Shown here: positions 35,264-45,745 of the stretch, piece by piece
Layout: every line of letters begins with the position of its first letter
Position numbering within the stretch: the first letter of the stretch is position 1
Assembly: GCA_001643675.2 (NCBI GenBank)
Contig: LSRY02000033.1
Location: 744,001-808,000 of the forward strand
Direction of reading: 5' to 3'
DNA length: 64,000 nucleotides
From: Monocercomonoides exilis
Lineage: Eukaryota > Preaxostyla > Oxymonadida > Polymastigidae
Notes under the pieces: model-generated
The model's database searches: none
Seen by the model: the letters and a program-made list of their open reading frames with translations, nothing else
Told to the model about the DNA's origin: nothing
Program-made: the position numbers and the translations under genes

Positions 35264-38200
35264 ATGTTAAAAATGAGCTTGAACAAAGAGCCAGGTACAT
35301 TTTTGCCAAGTTTTTTGAGAACTTGATTGTAATTTTTGCTTTTTCATCAAAATACATTAAGAAAATGCAAGCCGTTTGGAATCTTCTGATTCGAAGGAAG
35401 AAGAAAATGAAAGCAATGAAAGAGTTTGCAAAAGCTGTTTTGCTCATATTATTTTTGTATCATTGTATATTTTTAATATTAGACTGTTGCTGCTCAAGCG
35501 TTATTTCAATGGATTCTTCAGTTGCATTCTCTAATTCAACAATTTCCATGTTTAACTGAAATTTCTCAGCCAACTGGAACAAAAAGCAAAGGTTTTATTC
35601 TATTAATATTAAATGCATGGACGTAAATGTTGTTATTTTTGATTTAATTCATCAAAGGCTTCGCAGAAAAATTTATTGAGATCCTAGAGAATACATTTCC
35701 TGAATCGTATCACGTTAAAGCAATAATGAAGGCCGTTTCAATATGCGTACACATACTTTCAAAGGCTTCAACAAAGACAATAAATGAAAGCAAAGAAATT
35801 GTCAAAAATGAGAATGGATCAACATCGACTGCTTTGGTTAGCAAAAAAACTTATGAAATGCAACAAAAAATAGTTATTTCATTAATTGCCGAAGCATATT
35901 CTGTTTCAATTGAGCAAAAAAGGGATAATGAAATTCTTCAGGAGCGAATAAGTCATTTAACAAAGAAAACAACAGTTAAAACTCCTCCGAAGGGAGAAGT
36001 TTTATCTGGTTCAGTTCTTGAAGGTCTCCAACTTTTGAGATTGAAAAGATTGCATGCACTCCAGGAAAAGATGGCCGAAAGCGGTCAGTCAGTGCCAAAT
36101 AATGAAACATGCTTGGGTGAGGATAATAACGATGCAAATCAAGAAGTGACTCAGTTTGAAGCTTCTTTGAGATACTTTTTGGAGGAAAACGGAATACAGT
36201 CAGAACAAATTGATCAGCTTACAAAATTAAGCGGAAACGATAGAAAAAAATACATTGAGCAATTAATGCCTGAGGAGAATGGTAATGTTCTTGCATTGGG
36301 TGCCTTTCGTTCAACAGTTATTAATGAGAAGCAAATTGATAGCTATACTCAAAATCAGACAAAAAATAATGTCCTGCTTTCATCTCCTCAGTGTTTAATA
36401 TCTCCTTCGGCTACTTACACTTTATCGCCTTTTTCTCCATCTACCTTTTCTCCTGCATCATCGATTTCTCGCTTTTATACGCAATCTCCAGTCAAAAGTC
36501 CGATAGCATACTCACAAACGCATACTCCTGAGCAACTAACTCGTAAATCACCTTTGTCAACATCCTTTTCATCTCCTCTATCTTCAACACCTCTTCATTT
36601 GTCGAGTTCTCAACTTTCTTCACCTTCGGCTAGCGTTTCTTTAACATCTTCTAATTTTCCGTCTCCTTCTGAACATTCAGGCAGGTTATCTCCTTCTTCA
36701 ATTTCTATGGCAAGTTGTAATTCAAACTCTTCTGCTTCTTCATTTTACTCACCTGTTCCATCATCTTTGTCTCCTGCCTCATTCACTTCATATCCTTCAT
36801 ATGCTTCTCTAAAGAACAGTTGGCCAAATTCACCAGTAACTCCTTCATCTTTGTCTACAACAAGAAGTTCTCTTTTATCATTTCCTGAATGTTCTGAATC
36901 AAAAAGTGCATCTGAACTTCCTTGCACCAATCAAAGCCCTCCTCAGACGGTACTAAATCAATCTTCTTCAGAATTACTCAAGCCTATTTTAAAAGAAGTG
37001 CCATGCACTTCACCTTTTTCAACAAAAGACTTTCCAGTATCATTCTCTTCGACAATGTCTTCCGTATCGTCTCGTGAGTCAACTATATCTTCTGTTGAGG
37101 AAATGATGCTAATGATAAATGGGAAAAAATCATGCTCAAATTTCTCACCTGCTTTGACGAAGTCTGTTGCTTTATCGCCTCTTGCTTCTCCATTGACAAA
37201 AGTTACAAATTCACAAAGTGTAATGAATACTTCGAATACAACAAACATCACAATTGTGTGTGGAGAAAACCAAATGAATAATCTTATTTGTAATGCGCAA
37301 AAGAATGAAATGGTAGACACTGAGTGTCAAACAGAAATTGTTAGCGAGTTTAATAATTGCTCAGGTGGTAATGAAAATATAACTGAAGACGAAAGAAAGG
37401 AATTATTAAATAAAGGAAATGAAGATAATTCTATTGCTCCGAATGAATTTCAACAATTTGAAACATCACTTCTAACAAAACTGTCTTCCGAACACTCTCA
37501 ATTCGGAGAATTAATTCCCCTTTTGACAACTTCAGAACAACTTGTATCTTCCATTTCCTTCACACCATCTCGACCTTCAATGACAAAATTCACTTCGCCT
37601 GCGCCAATTGTTAGCACTTTCATTTCATCCACTTTGAGTAATTCTTCTGCTTCATCATCATCTTCTTCTTCTTCTTCTGAAGCATCAACTACAAATAGTG
37701 CTGAGTCTTTATCCATTTCACCATCAACACCATCTGATTGTGATCAATTAACAAACTTTTCAACACCCGAATCAAAGAAAAAGCGACAATCTTCATTTTC
37801 AACTCCCTTAAATCTTACTGACGCTTCTCATATTGAAAAGAATAATCATTTCGAAAATGATGATAGTAATCAATATGCCTCTTCTCTTCTCCCTCTGATA
37901 TTGTTTATAAATAATTCATCTTCTCTTCATCAATTTACTGATTCATCTTCAGCAATCTCAGCATTTCTTCTGAGATTTCTCGTTCTTGTTTTATATTCGT
38001 TCTCATCTGATGTTAATCAGTTATCATCAAATTTAAAGTCTGCAACATTGCCATTTTTCTGTGCACAAAAGCAAAAAGAAAAAGCAATGAAAGAGTTGAA
38101 AGCAAGATTTTGCACGATGTCAAACGAATTAAACGGAACTAGTAATGTTCAAAGCGACGTTTCACAAGAATGTATCAAACAGGAATTCGCAAACAGCTTA

Positions 38201-38725
38201 GAGACAGAGAATATTAGAGCTGACCAAATAATGCAAAAGAATGAATCGATTAAGGAAAAGATAACAAATGCAGATTCTGAACAACATTCAAATGGAAGTT
38301 TAATTTCAAATGGTCCTTTATTAATGTCCTCACTTCTTTCCTCTTTGCTCTCAACAATTAAAAATTCACAAAAGAGAATGGAAGAATCTTCACAAACAAA
38401 CTGTGAATGTGCTTTTGATCAAAGCAGCGAATTTGCAGATATTCTACCTCTTCTTCGATCCCTTGCACTTTGCATTCATTTACCTCTCAGTTCATTGCAA
38501 CAATTGTTATTATCTTTGAAGCAGACAGTGGAAGTTGCAGAATATTCGGTTGCAACTGAAGGGGAATGGATAAATGATGTGAACAAATGGATGAAAGAGG
38601 CTTCAGAAACTTTATCTGAAAGCATGAAACAAATGGAAAAAGCAATTTTACAAATGCAAGTTAAAAAAGATGCCAAAAATAACAGAAAGAAAGTTGCACG
38701 GAAGACAGAAATATCTGGAAAATAA
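35264..38725 (+). CDS. Unknown Ser-rich protein with helical N-terminal region (four exons)
   Basis: Exons: 35264-35294, 35362-35423, 35483-35591, 35658-38725; 1089 residues; phases 1, 0, 1 fit throughout. The spliced N-terminus (residues about 30-150) is a helical, apparently globular region containing A-L-F-Q-W-I-L-Q-L-H-S-L-I-Q-Q-F and F-A-E-K-F-I-E-I-L-E-N-T-F-P. It resembles a HEAT/armadillo-like or four-helix segment, but I cannot name it. Residues about 230-640 are Ser/Pro/Thr-rich and likely disordered; the C-terminal 200 residues are helical with a Lys-rich end. For exon 2 I chose the frame giving an acidic Ser/Glu stretch because its donor (GTTTGC at 35424) restores phase. A competing hydrophobic frame exists there. 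A second in-frame ATG lies at 35273. Confidence 0.65.
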
Positions 38726-39453
38726 TTTTTAATTCCATGAAAAAGAAATTGAATAGTTAAATATCGAATGAATACAACTTAATTGATACATATAAATACC
38801 AGCGGAACATCTCTAAAGTTGAAAGAGATTTTGTTTTTGTTAATTCAATATTTTAGAATAATTTTTTTAAAAAAATTGAAGGATGTGTTTTATTTAAAAG
38901 CTAGTTTTATTAGTTTTAACTTTGAAAAATAGGTTGAGAAACTAAATGGGTCTTATTTTTTTCGTTGAAACTTTTAAAAGTACTATCATTGGCTCAATTG
39001 TTTTGACCGTTTAATTCAGAAATATGCAGAAATGTGATAAATGCTTTTGAAATAAGAAATAGAACTAAAATGGAAGAAAACAAAAGCATCACTTTTTTGA
39101 AACGTTAAAGGCTAATGAATAATCATTTATCCACATTCTGTCTCTTTCTTTCTTTCTTTTAACACTTCATCATCATCTGTCATTCTTCTCAATCTTCTGA
39201 ATTGTTGGAGAAAGACTTTAAAGTAATTATTTATTATCTTTTCTTTTGATATTGATTTGGGACGATATTTTTTGCTTTATGAATTTTGTTCCGTTCTGCT
39301 CATTTAATTAATTTCTCAGTTTTGAAATATTTCCTATGTTTTTTGACATGAGAATGAAAGATTTCTCATGATAAGGTTGTGGAAAAAGTTTGGAATAAAT
39401 TGTTGTTTTTTTCATAAATGAAAGAATTCTGCCCCATTTATAACGCTCCTCCT
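38726..39453. other. Gene-poor region
   Basis: AT-rich. A short minus-strand frame (about 39215-39127) encodes a basic-acidic peptide ending in a stop and might be a lost 3' exon. No other feature is seen. Confidence 0.5.
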
Positions 39454-39974
39454 TTAGCAGATCATTGCTCCACTCTCAAACAAAACATCAACTCTTTCAG
39501 TTGCTCGATCAGTCATTGTTTGAAAAACAGAAACGTATTTTTCATTAATTTTCTTTCGTTCTCTCTTTTTGCTCTGCACAAACTGACATAACAATGAATC
39601 GGTTCATCATAATCCTCTTTCCACAATTTGCTTGAATGAAAAACCACTTCGAATAAACATATCAATCTCCATATTATCCTCACTCCTTTCATTTTATCCA
39701 CTTCATTTCCTCTTTTCCCCCAATCGATTCGCTTTGAAAGCTCATCCATTTCATTTGTCGCTTCTCTCACAAAATGAAGATCGTCTATCGTCTGCTCATT
39801 GAACTTTTCATCGAAATAAAGCCCATACGTAAAAAACATCCTTGCAGATCGATATGACAACTAAATCAAATTTCGATGTTCTTGATAGTATCTAATGATT
39901 TCAGTTATGTCCTTCAGATAAAGTCTAATTTGTAACCAATATTCATCAAAAAGAAGGGTCGGAAAAATCAAAAT
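39454..39974 (-). pseudogene. Minus-strand coding remnant or poorly resolved gene
   Basis: Coding-like sequence on the minus strand, unlike the surrounding AT-rich DNA. From an acceptor-like TTTGTAG at 39975, an open frame (39974-39864, 37 codons) encodes F-P-T-L-L-F-D-E-Y-W-L-Q. It is stopped by TAG at 39863-39861 and then continues in the same frame for about 80 codons, including S-Y-R-S-A-R-M-F-F-T-Y-G-L-Y-F-D-E-K-F. A GTGAGG to TGTGCAG splice (about 39680 to 39574) would join this to 39573-39454, a charged C-terminus ending in TAA. All three stop codons are used normally elsewhere in the window, so TAG recoding is not a good explanation. It is either a pseudogene with an in-frame stop or a real gene whose intron I misplace. 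Family unknown. Confidence 0.4.
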
Positions 39975-40681
39975 CTACAAAATTTCAAATTCAACAATTA
40001 TTGCAAACCAAAATACTTTTCTGTCAATGGAGTTTTTCATAAAACCCAAATCTAATCAAATATATCAAATAATCACAATTGTAAAAAGTCTTTTTGGAAT
40101 TGCATTGACGACTACCCATTGAAAATATTGCTAAAATCTGATTTAAAAATTGAACATATTTCTTTCACCTTCCTTTTCATTCATTTTCAGATTGCAATTG
40201 AAAAATTCGAAACAAAACACTTATGAATATCAAATAATAAGAATAATTCGATCAAAAATCAAAAATTTTCACGAAAGTGAAAATCATAATTGAACAAATT
40301 CAAAAAAAAACAAAAAGAATAGGAGAGATGAAATACACAATCAACTAAAAGAATAAGTGGAATTCATGCTGGGTCATTCGTCAAACACTTTTATTTTGAA
40401 AGTTTTCATTAATTCATAAGAAAAAAGAATGAAAATCTTTCATCACTTCAATTCCAGTTGGAAACAGAAAAAGTGTAAGTAAAGTTATCGTATTCACATC
40501 CAGGAACATATTCAACAACAATAAACATATCTTTTGTGAACATGTTATTAAAATATAATATATTCGATCAATGAAAAATATTCGTTTGTTTCAAAATTAA
40601 AACAGCAACATCAAACGATTTGCAACCTCTCCAATTTACACAAAAAAAATTTTAAAAGAAAAGTACAATTTTTAGAAAAAA
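39975..40681. other. Gene-poor region with possible remnants
   Basis: Mostly A/T-rich. Short minus-strand coding-like pieces (about 40132-40070) are broken by stops and may be earlier parts of the remnant at 39454-39974. No complete gene is seen. Confidence 0.4.
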
Positions 40682-40753
40682 TGCTCCCTGTGGGGGTCGA
40701 ACCCACGACCATTGCCTCATAAGAGCAAGACTCTACCTCTGAGTTAAGAGAGC
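40682..40753 (-). tRNA. tRNA-Ile (anticodon UAU)
   Basis: Read on the minus strand, the 72 nt fold as a tRNA without intron. The acceptor stem GCTCTCT pairs with AGGGAGC, with one G-U. The D stem ACTC pairs with GAGT. The anticodon stem TTGCT pairs with GGCAA around the loop CTTATGA, which places UAU at positions 34-36. The T stem GTGGG pairs with CCCAC with canonical loop TTCGACC. The discriminator is A. A run of six T follows at 40680-40675, an RNA polymerase III terminator. The internal A and B box equivalents are present in the D and T arms. Reading it on the plus strand would give a poor T loop. Confidence 0.88.
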
Positions 40754-41339
40754 TCTTGAAAAACAGATTTTTTCAAATAAAATTTAATAATAACAATTAT
40801 TAACTCATTTTGTTTTGTTTTTGTGAAATTTTGGATTTTGTTAGTCTTTGTTCAATTCTTTTTTAGATTTTTTTGGATTTCGTCATTCAACGTTAGGCAA
40901 AAGTCAATGTTCAAATTAAAAACTTTCTTTATGAGATGTTAAAAAAAATTGATTTTTATTTCTCAATGTCAGTTTGATTAATCACTTTTAAATTCAGACA
41001 TTCTTTCGATTTTTGTTCAAAAAATCTTCCATATTGTGAACAAAGATAATAATGATGCTTACAAAAAACAAAAAATGATCAAAATTATTCCATTCAAAGA
41101 TAATAAAACAATAAAGACTCCAACAATATCGACTTTTTAGAAGAGGATCAGTCATTTCCTTTTTTTCACTCAAAAAACAGCACTAATCTATAAGTTATAA
41201 ATGCAAACGTATGTTCGATGAATATTTTTTTTCTATTGATATTTTCACTCTTTTATCAAAACAAATGGAAAAGATCACTGTATAATCATGTTTGCCTTTT
41301 CGTTGTTTTGATGATTATCATTTTATTGAAAGAATTTCT
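40754..41339. other. Intergenic region upstream of the MEMO gene
   Basis: AT-rich 586 nt between the tRNA 5' end and the MEMO-family gene. No coding frame is supported. Confidence 0.5.
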
Positions 41340-42472
41340 ATGAAATTGCTTCTTTTTGTGCTATATTTTTTTGTTGGTTTTTGTGATTATATGGGGTCTC
41401 ATCCAGTTTATTCGTTTATGTCAACTCAAATTCGACAAGCGGTTGGAGCAGGAAGATGGTTCGATTCAAACGGAGCATCATTGAAAAGGGAAGTTGAAGG
41501 ATATATTAATTCTGCTGCTGTTCCTGAAATTAGTGGTAGAATTGTCGTGGGACTTGCACCACATGCTGGCTTTCGTTATTCTGGCCCAACAGCTGGATTT
41601 ACTTTTCGAGCTCTCAGAGATCAGCCAGAATCGATGAAACCAGATGTTCTTGTTATTGCAGGTTTTCCTCATCATGCAAGTTTAAGAGGCTGCGCGGTGA
41701 TGGATGGAGATGCAATAGAAACTCCAATTGGGCGACATCCAATAGATATGGAATCAGCAACTTTCCTTTGCAGTTTTCCAAGTATTGAGTTCGCATATAA
41801 ATATCACAATGGAGAGCACAGCGCCGAAAACGAGATTCCTTTTGCCCAATGTGCTCTTCCAGGTGTACCAATTGTTGTCGTTCTTGTTGGTGATGAAGGT
41901 TCAGTTCCGCTAGCAAACGCACTAATAGAATTAAACAAAAAGAAAAAAGTCTGTGTAGTATGCAGCACTGATATGTTGCACGATGAGGATTATGACAAAG
42001 TTTATAAAGTTGACGCAAATACCTTAGAGTTGACAGAAAAAATGGATATTGAAGGATTGAAAAAGAAGTGGTCTTATGATCATCAAATTTACTGTGGAAT
42101 GAAACCTGTTATGGCAGGAATGTTGTTTGCAAAAGCATTGGTGTGATGTTATTATATACAATCACATAATATTAACTTTTCAAACAAAATTTAAAATCTT
42201 TTTGTAATTTCTAACTTTCTAGGGCTGCACAAAATCTACAATATTAAAGCATGCATGGTTTGCATTTGTATTTTCTAAAAATTATTTAATATTATGAAAC
42301 ATTAAATTTTTTTCTCGCTTTTATAAATGTTATTTCGAACAAAAACTGATTCAAATTTTTGACGCGTTGATGACAAACAAAAAATTAATCATTATTCATT
42401 TTTAGTTCAGGGGATGGAAAAGAAGATCGTTCATACAACGTTGGCTACGGTTCTGTTGTTATGACAATCTAA
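41340..42472 (+). CDS. MEMO1: MEMO-family protein (three exons)
   Basis: MEMO proteins (related to the AmmeMemoRadiSam B component) bind a metal ion and act in cell motility and redox signalling in animals; the fold resembles non-haem iron dioxygenases. Exons: 41340-42140, 42223-42257 and 42406-42472; 300 residues from the first ATG. Metal-ligand positions of the family are all present: His in A-P-H-A-G-F (residue 75), His in F-P-H-H-A (111-112), Asp/His in C-S-T-D-M-L-H-D (about 210-216). A Cys at residue 279, whose codon is split TG/T across intron 2, is followed by S-G-D-G-K-E-D-R-S-Y. The second exon is only 35 nt. The start is uncertain: residues 1-25 are hydrophobic and may be leader sequence. 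ATG at 41391 or 41418 (M-S-T-Q-I-R-Q) would give the family's usual N-terminus. Confidence 0.85.
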
Positions 42473-42720
42473 GGCAATGTTAGAGATGAAAAAACAAATG
42501 TTATTCGTAAATCAACTCGATCTTATCTTTTTGCTCTCTCTTCTTGTTTAATGTTTCATTTCATTTTACAACGTTTCGTTTCTCATCATTCTAGCTTTCA
42601 ATCATTCGCAATTTTAAAAAAAAATCAAAATATGAAAAATCTCAAATACAACAAGCATATCTTCTCAAGTCTAAATTTTTTTACTATTTTAATGTATTTC
42701 ACAATATTTACAAAAACAAT
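42473..42720. other. Intergenic region, MEMO to palindrome
   Basis: AT-rich 3' flank of the MEMO gene. It ends exactly where the left palindrome arm begins. Confidence 0.5.
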
Positions 42721-42806
42721 GAAAACTTAAAAAAAAAACGAAAAAGAAGGAGGTGGAGAAGGAGAAGGAGAAGAAAAAGGATGAAATGGAAAGGATAGAG
42801 AAAGAT

Positions 42807-43878
42807 TCAAGAATAGAAGATCCACGATGCAGCGCCTCGATCAGCACCAGAAAATGTGCCTTTCTTGCTGCTCACATGTTGCTCTGTATGCACATAAAAA
42901 TTGTCAAAAAAGAAAGAAAGAAGCAATAAAGATAGAACAGTTAATTAGCAAATCCAAAACAACGGCAAGCATATGTTCATATAAGTTGATAGCGTAAGCT
43001 TAAAAAAAAGAAAGAAAGAAAGAAAATATGTCACACCTCGCGGCTTTTCATAATCTGCTGGGCCAGGTGTATGTTCTTTGGGAGGCGTGTCTCTCCTCGC
43101 TTTTCCAATTGTTGCTCGAAATGCTCGCGGAGAAGTGACTTCTGGCGCAACAGGGCCAATTGGAGGTCCAGAAACGGATGTGTCTCGAATCAACGATGAT
43201 TGCTTTGGTGCACGCCCAATTGTTGCCCGAGGGGACTGTGGATGATAAGATGCCTTGGTTTCATCTGGGCTAAATTCTCCTGGTCCCGGAGAAATAGTTG
43301 TTTTATTTGTTGTTCTCTTTTCCGTTCCAATACGAGCAGCCGGAGCATGAGGAAGTATTTTATCTACACTTTCCCCAGTGTTATATACTGGTCCTGGTGA
43401 TCGCTCAAATCGATCGACAGTGTGCTCAAATCTTCAAGGGATGAAAAGCAAAAGAAAAGAAGTCAAGTAGACCGTTTTTGGCCCAATACTTATGAAATTT
43501 AGGTAAAAACTTAATATAGCGCAAACAAAGGATCTGTTGGATCCATAAAATTCCTAGTTTTCAGAGCTGGATCCCTGCCCCGTGAAGAAGATCGGGACCG
43601 TCTTGTTCCTCGTGAAGAACGCGTCATTGAATTTGACCTTTCACGGGATCGAGAGCGTCTATTTTCTCCATCACGAGTTCTCGCTGAACGTGATTCTGAT
43701 GTTCTAGGAGATTCTGTTCGTGGAGGATATTCCACTGGGTTTGATTCTTCAACTTTATTATCAGACTTTATTCTGTAGGTTCAACAATTGTAAATTGTCG
43801 AAGTATATTCATTCAAAAAGGATGTTCACATTAAATAATTGTAATAAAATCAAACCCTTCGCATTGTTCGCTGCTCAT
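42807..43878 (-). CDS. STPGR (sperm-tail PG-rich repeat) protein, left palindrome copy (four exons)
   Basis: Mirror image of the gene at 44109-45180. Exons: 43878-43856, 43772-43527, 43431-43037, 42883-42807; 246 residues, sequence the same as the right copy as far as compared. Motifs of the PG-rich repeat are present three times: S-P-G-P-V-Y-N, S-P-G-P-G-E-F and T-P-G-P-A-D-Y. The N-terminal third is Arg/Ser-rich. Proteins with these repeats (ODF3/SHIPPO, CFAP types) line the inside of axonemal or other doublet microtubules, so a flagellar or microtubule role is likely. It is transcribed away from the palindrome centre, so it shares its promoter region with the right copy. Confidence 0.82.
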
Positions 43879-44108
43879 TATTTCTTTTCGGTTTTATTTT
43901 GCTATACGCGAAGTTATAAATTGTTATTTTTAACTATTTTCCTAATATTATGGTTGTCAAGTTTTCATCATTTTTTTGTTATTAACAATCATAAATACAT
44001 CATTAGCGAAAGATTCATTGTAAAAGATTACAACCATAATATTAGGAAAATAGTTAAAAATAACAATTTATAACTTCGCGTATAGCAAAATAAAACCGAA
44101 AAGAAATA
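43879..44108. promoter_or_regulatory. Shared divergent promoter region at the palindrome centre
   Basis: The 230 nt between the two divergent start codons consist of two identical 79-nt arm ends and the 72-nt unique spacer. Both gene copies therefore have the same proximal 79 nt of upstream sequence and share the spacer in opposite orientations. Confidence 0.6.
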
Positions 44109-45180
44109 ATGAGCAGCGAACAATGCGAAGGGTTTGATTTTATTACAATTATTTAATGTGAACATCCTTTTTGAATGAATATACTTCGACAATTTACAAT
44201 TGTTGAACCTACAGAATAAAGTCTGATAATAAAGTTGAAGAATCAAACCCAGTGGAATATCCTCCACGAACAGAATCTCCTAGAACATCAGAATCACGTT
44301 CAGCGAGAACTCGTGATGGAGAAAATAGACGCTCTCGATCCCGTGAAAGGTCAAATTCAATGACGCGTTCTTCACGAGGAACAAGACGGTCCCGATCTTC
44401 TTCACGGGGCAGGGATCCAGCTCTGAAAACTAGGAATTTTATGGATCCAACAGATCCTTTGTTTGCGCTATATTAAGTTTTTACCTAAATTTCATAAGTA
44501 TTGGGCCAAAAACGGTCTACTTGACTTCTTTTCTTTTGCTTTTCATCCCTTGAAGATTTGAGCACACTGTCGATCGATTTGAGCGATCACCAGGACCAGT
44601 ATATAACACTGGGGAAAGTGTAGATAAAATACTTCCTCATGCTCCGGCTGCTCGTATTGGAACGGAAAAGAGAACAACAAATAAAACAACTATTTCTCCG
44701 GGACCAGGAGAATTTAGCCCAGATGAAACCAAGGCATCTTATCATCCACAGTCCCCTCGGGCAACAATTGGGCGTGCACCAAAGCAATCATCGTTGATTC
44801 GAGACACATCCGTTTCTGGACCTCCAATTGGCCCTGTTGCGCCAGAAGTCACTTCTCCGCGAGCATTTCGAGCAACAATTGGAAAAGCGAGGAGAGACAC
44901 GCCTCCCAAAGAACATACACCTGGCCCAGCAGATTATGAAAAGCCGCGAGGTGTGACATATTTTCTTTCTTTCTTTCTTTTTTTTAAGCTTACGCTATCA
45001 ACTTATATGAACATATGCTTGCCGTTGTTTTGGATTTGCTAATTAACTGTTCTATCTTTATTGCTTCTTTCTTTCTTTTTTGACAATTTTTATGTGCATA
45101 CAGAGCAACATGTGAGCAGCAAGAAAGGCACATTTTCTGGTGCTGATCGAGGCGCTGCATCGTGGATCTTCTATTCTTGA
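44109..45180 (+). CDS. STPGR (sperm-tail PG-rich repeat) protein, right palindrome copy (four exons)
   Basis: Exons: 44109-44131, 44215-44460, 44556-44950, 45104-45180; 741 nt, 246 residues. All phases agree (2, 2, 1) with donors GTTTGA, GTTTGC, GTGTGA and acceptors ACAG, GAAG, ACAG. The 23-nt first exon encodes M-S-S-E-Q-C-E plus two bases of a Gly codon. Residues about 28-75 are Arg/Ser-rich with R-S-R-S-R-E-R-S. Three PG-rich motifs follow (S-P-G-P-V-Y-N, S-P-G-P-G-E-F-S-P, T-P-G-P-A-D-Y), interleaved with two R-A-T-I-G segments typical of this family. The C-terminus has G-T-F-S-G-A-D-R-G-A-A. Family members are microtubule inner proteins of flagella. Which paralogue it corresponds to cannot be said. 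Confidence 0.85.
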
Positions 45181-45266
45181 ATCTTTCTCTATCCTTTCCA
45201 TTTCATCCTTTTTCTTCTCCTTCTCCTTCTCCACCTCCTTCTTTTTCGTTTTTTTTTTAAGTTTTC

Positions 45267-45745
45267 CTGGTCTATGTTGTTATAGTTATTTATTTTATTC
45301 ATTTCAAATTATAAAATCAAGTATAATTATAAGCGATGAAAGCTTAAATTACTTTTTTATCACAAAAAAATACTGAAATCGATCAGGCGATCATGTTCAA
45401 TGATGACTTGTTGCTGGGAAATGAATATAAAAATGATTGGAAATTTTTAACTATTGAAAAAATGTTGGAAGAAAGATAACTATCCCTTAACTTTCATTCC
45501 AGTTGACTCCATAATCTGAAGAACTATTTGAAGAAAGAATGCACGCATACAAAAATGAGAAACCAAGATTCAAAGAGAAGAAGAAACACAACAAAAAACC
45601 GAAAGTTAAAATGTCTCTTAGAACAAAATATGAGTCCCACTTTAGAAGATTAAAAATGCTTGTTGTTTGATTTGGCATTGTTGAGGCAATGAATAAACTG
45701 AATGATGCTGAACACACGGGCCCAAGTGCAACGAAGTCTATCATT
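45267..45745. other. Intergenic region, palindrome to glycogen phosphorylase
   Basis: 479 nt of AT-rich sequence. It holds 3' flanks of the right STPGR copy and of glycogen phosphorylase. A minus-strand open frame here has no support. Confidence 0.5.

Larger units (their letters stand above)
42721..45266. repeat. Large palindrome: two 1237-bp inverted arms around a 72-nt spacer
   Basis: Position x pairs with position 87987 minus x. The left arm is 42721-43957 and the right arm 44030-45266; the spacer 43958-44029 is not palindromic. Arm ends were placed by comparing bases: 42721 and 45266 pair while 42720 and 45267 do not; 43957 and 44030 pair while 43958 and 44029 do not. Stretches compared directly, including the (A)10/(T)10 run, are identical, and all translated frames in the two arms are identical. 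Each arm holds a full copy of the same STPGR gene with all introns. No target-site duplication or transposase is seen at the outer ends. Confidence 0.93.

Noticed and set aside
35362-35470. Hydrophobic reading frame across exon 2 of the gene at 35264
   Set aside because: It looks like a read-through of an AT-rich intron; the acidic frame with donor GTTTGC fits both neighbouring phases.
39861-39863. TAG read as glutamine, as in some oxymonads
   Set aside because: TAG, TAA and TGA all terminate clear genes here (PIEZO ends in TAG, SMC2 in TAA), so recoding is not supported.
40682-40753. tRNA-Met read on the plus strand (CAT appears in a loop-like context)
   Set aside because: The plus-strand T loop would be non-canonical; the minus strand gives a canonical TTCGACC loop, good stems, anticodon UAU and a T6 terminator.
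42945-43193. Six short frames in the palindrome taken as separate small genes
   Set aside because: They join into one four-exon STPGR gene per arm with matching phases; some are exons read into introns.
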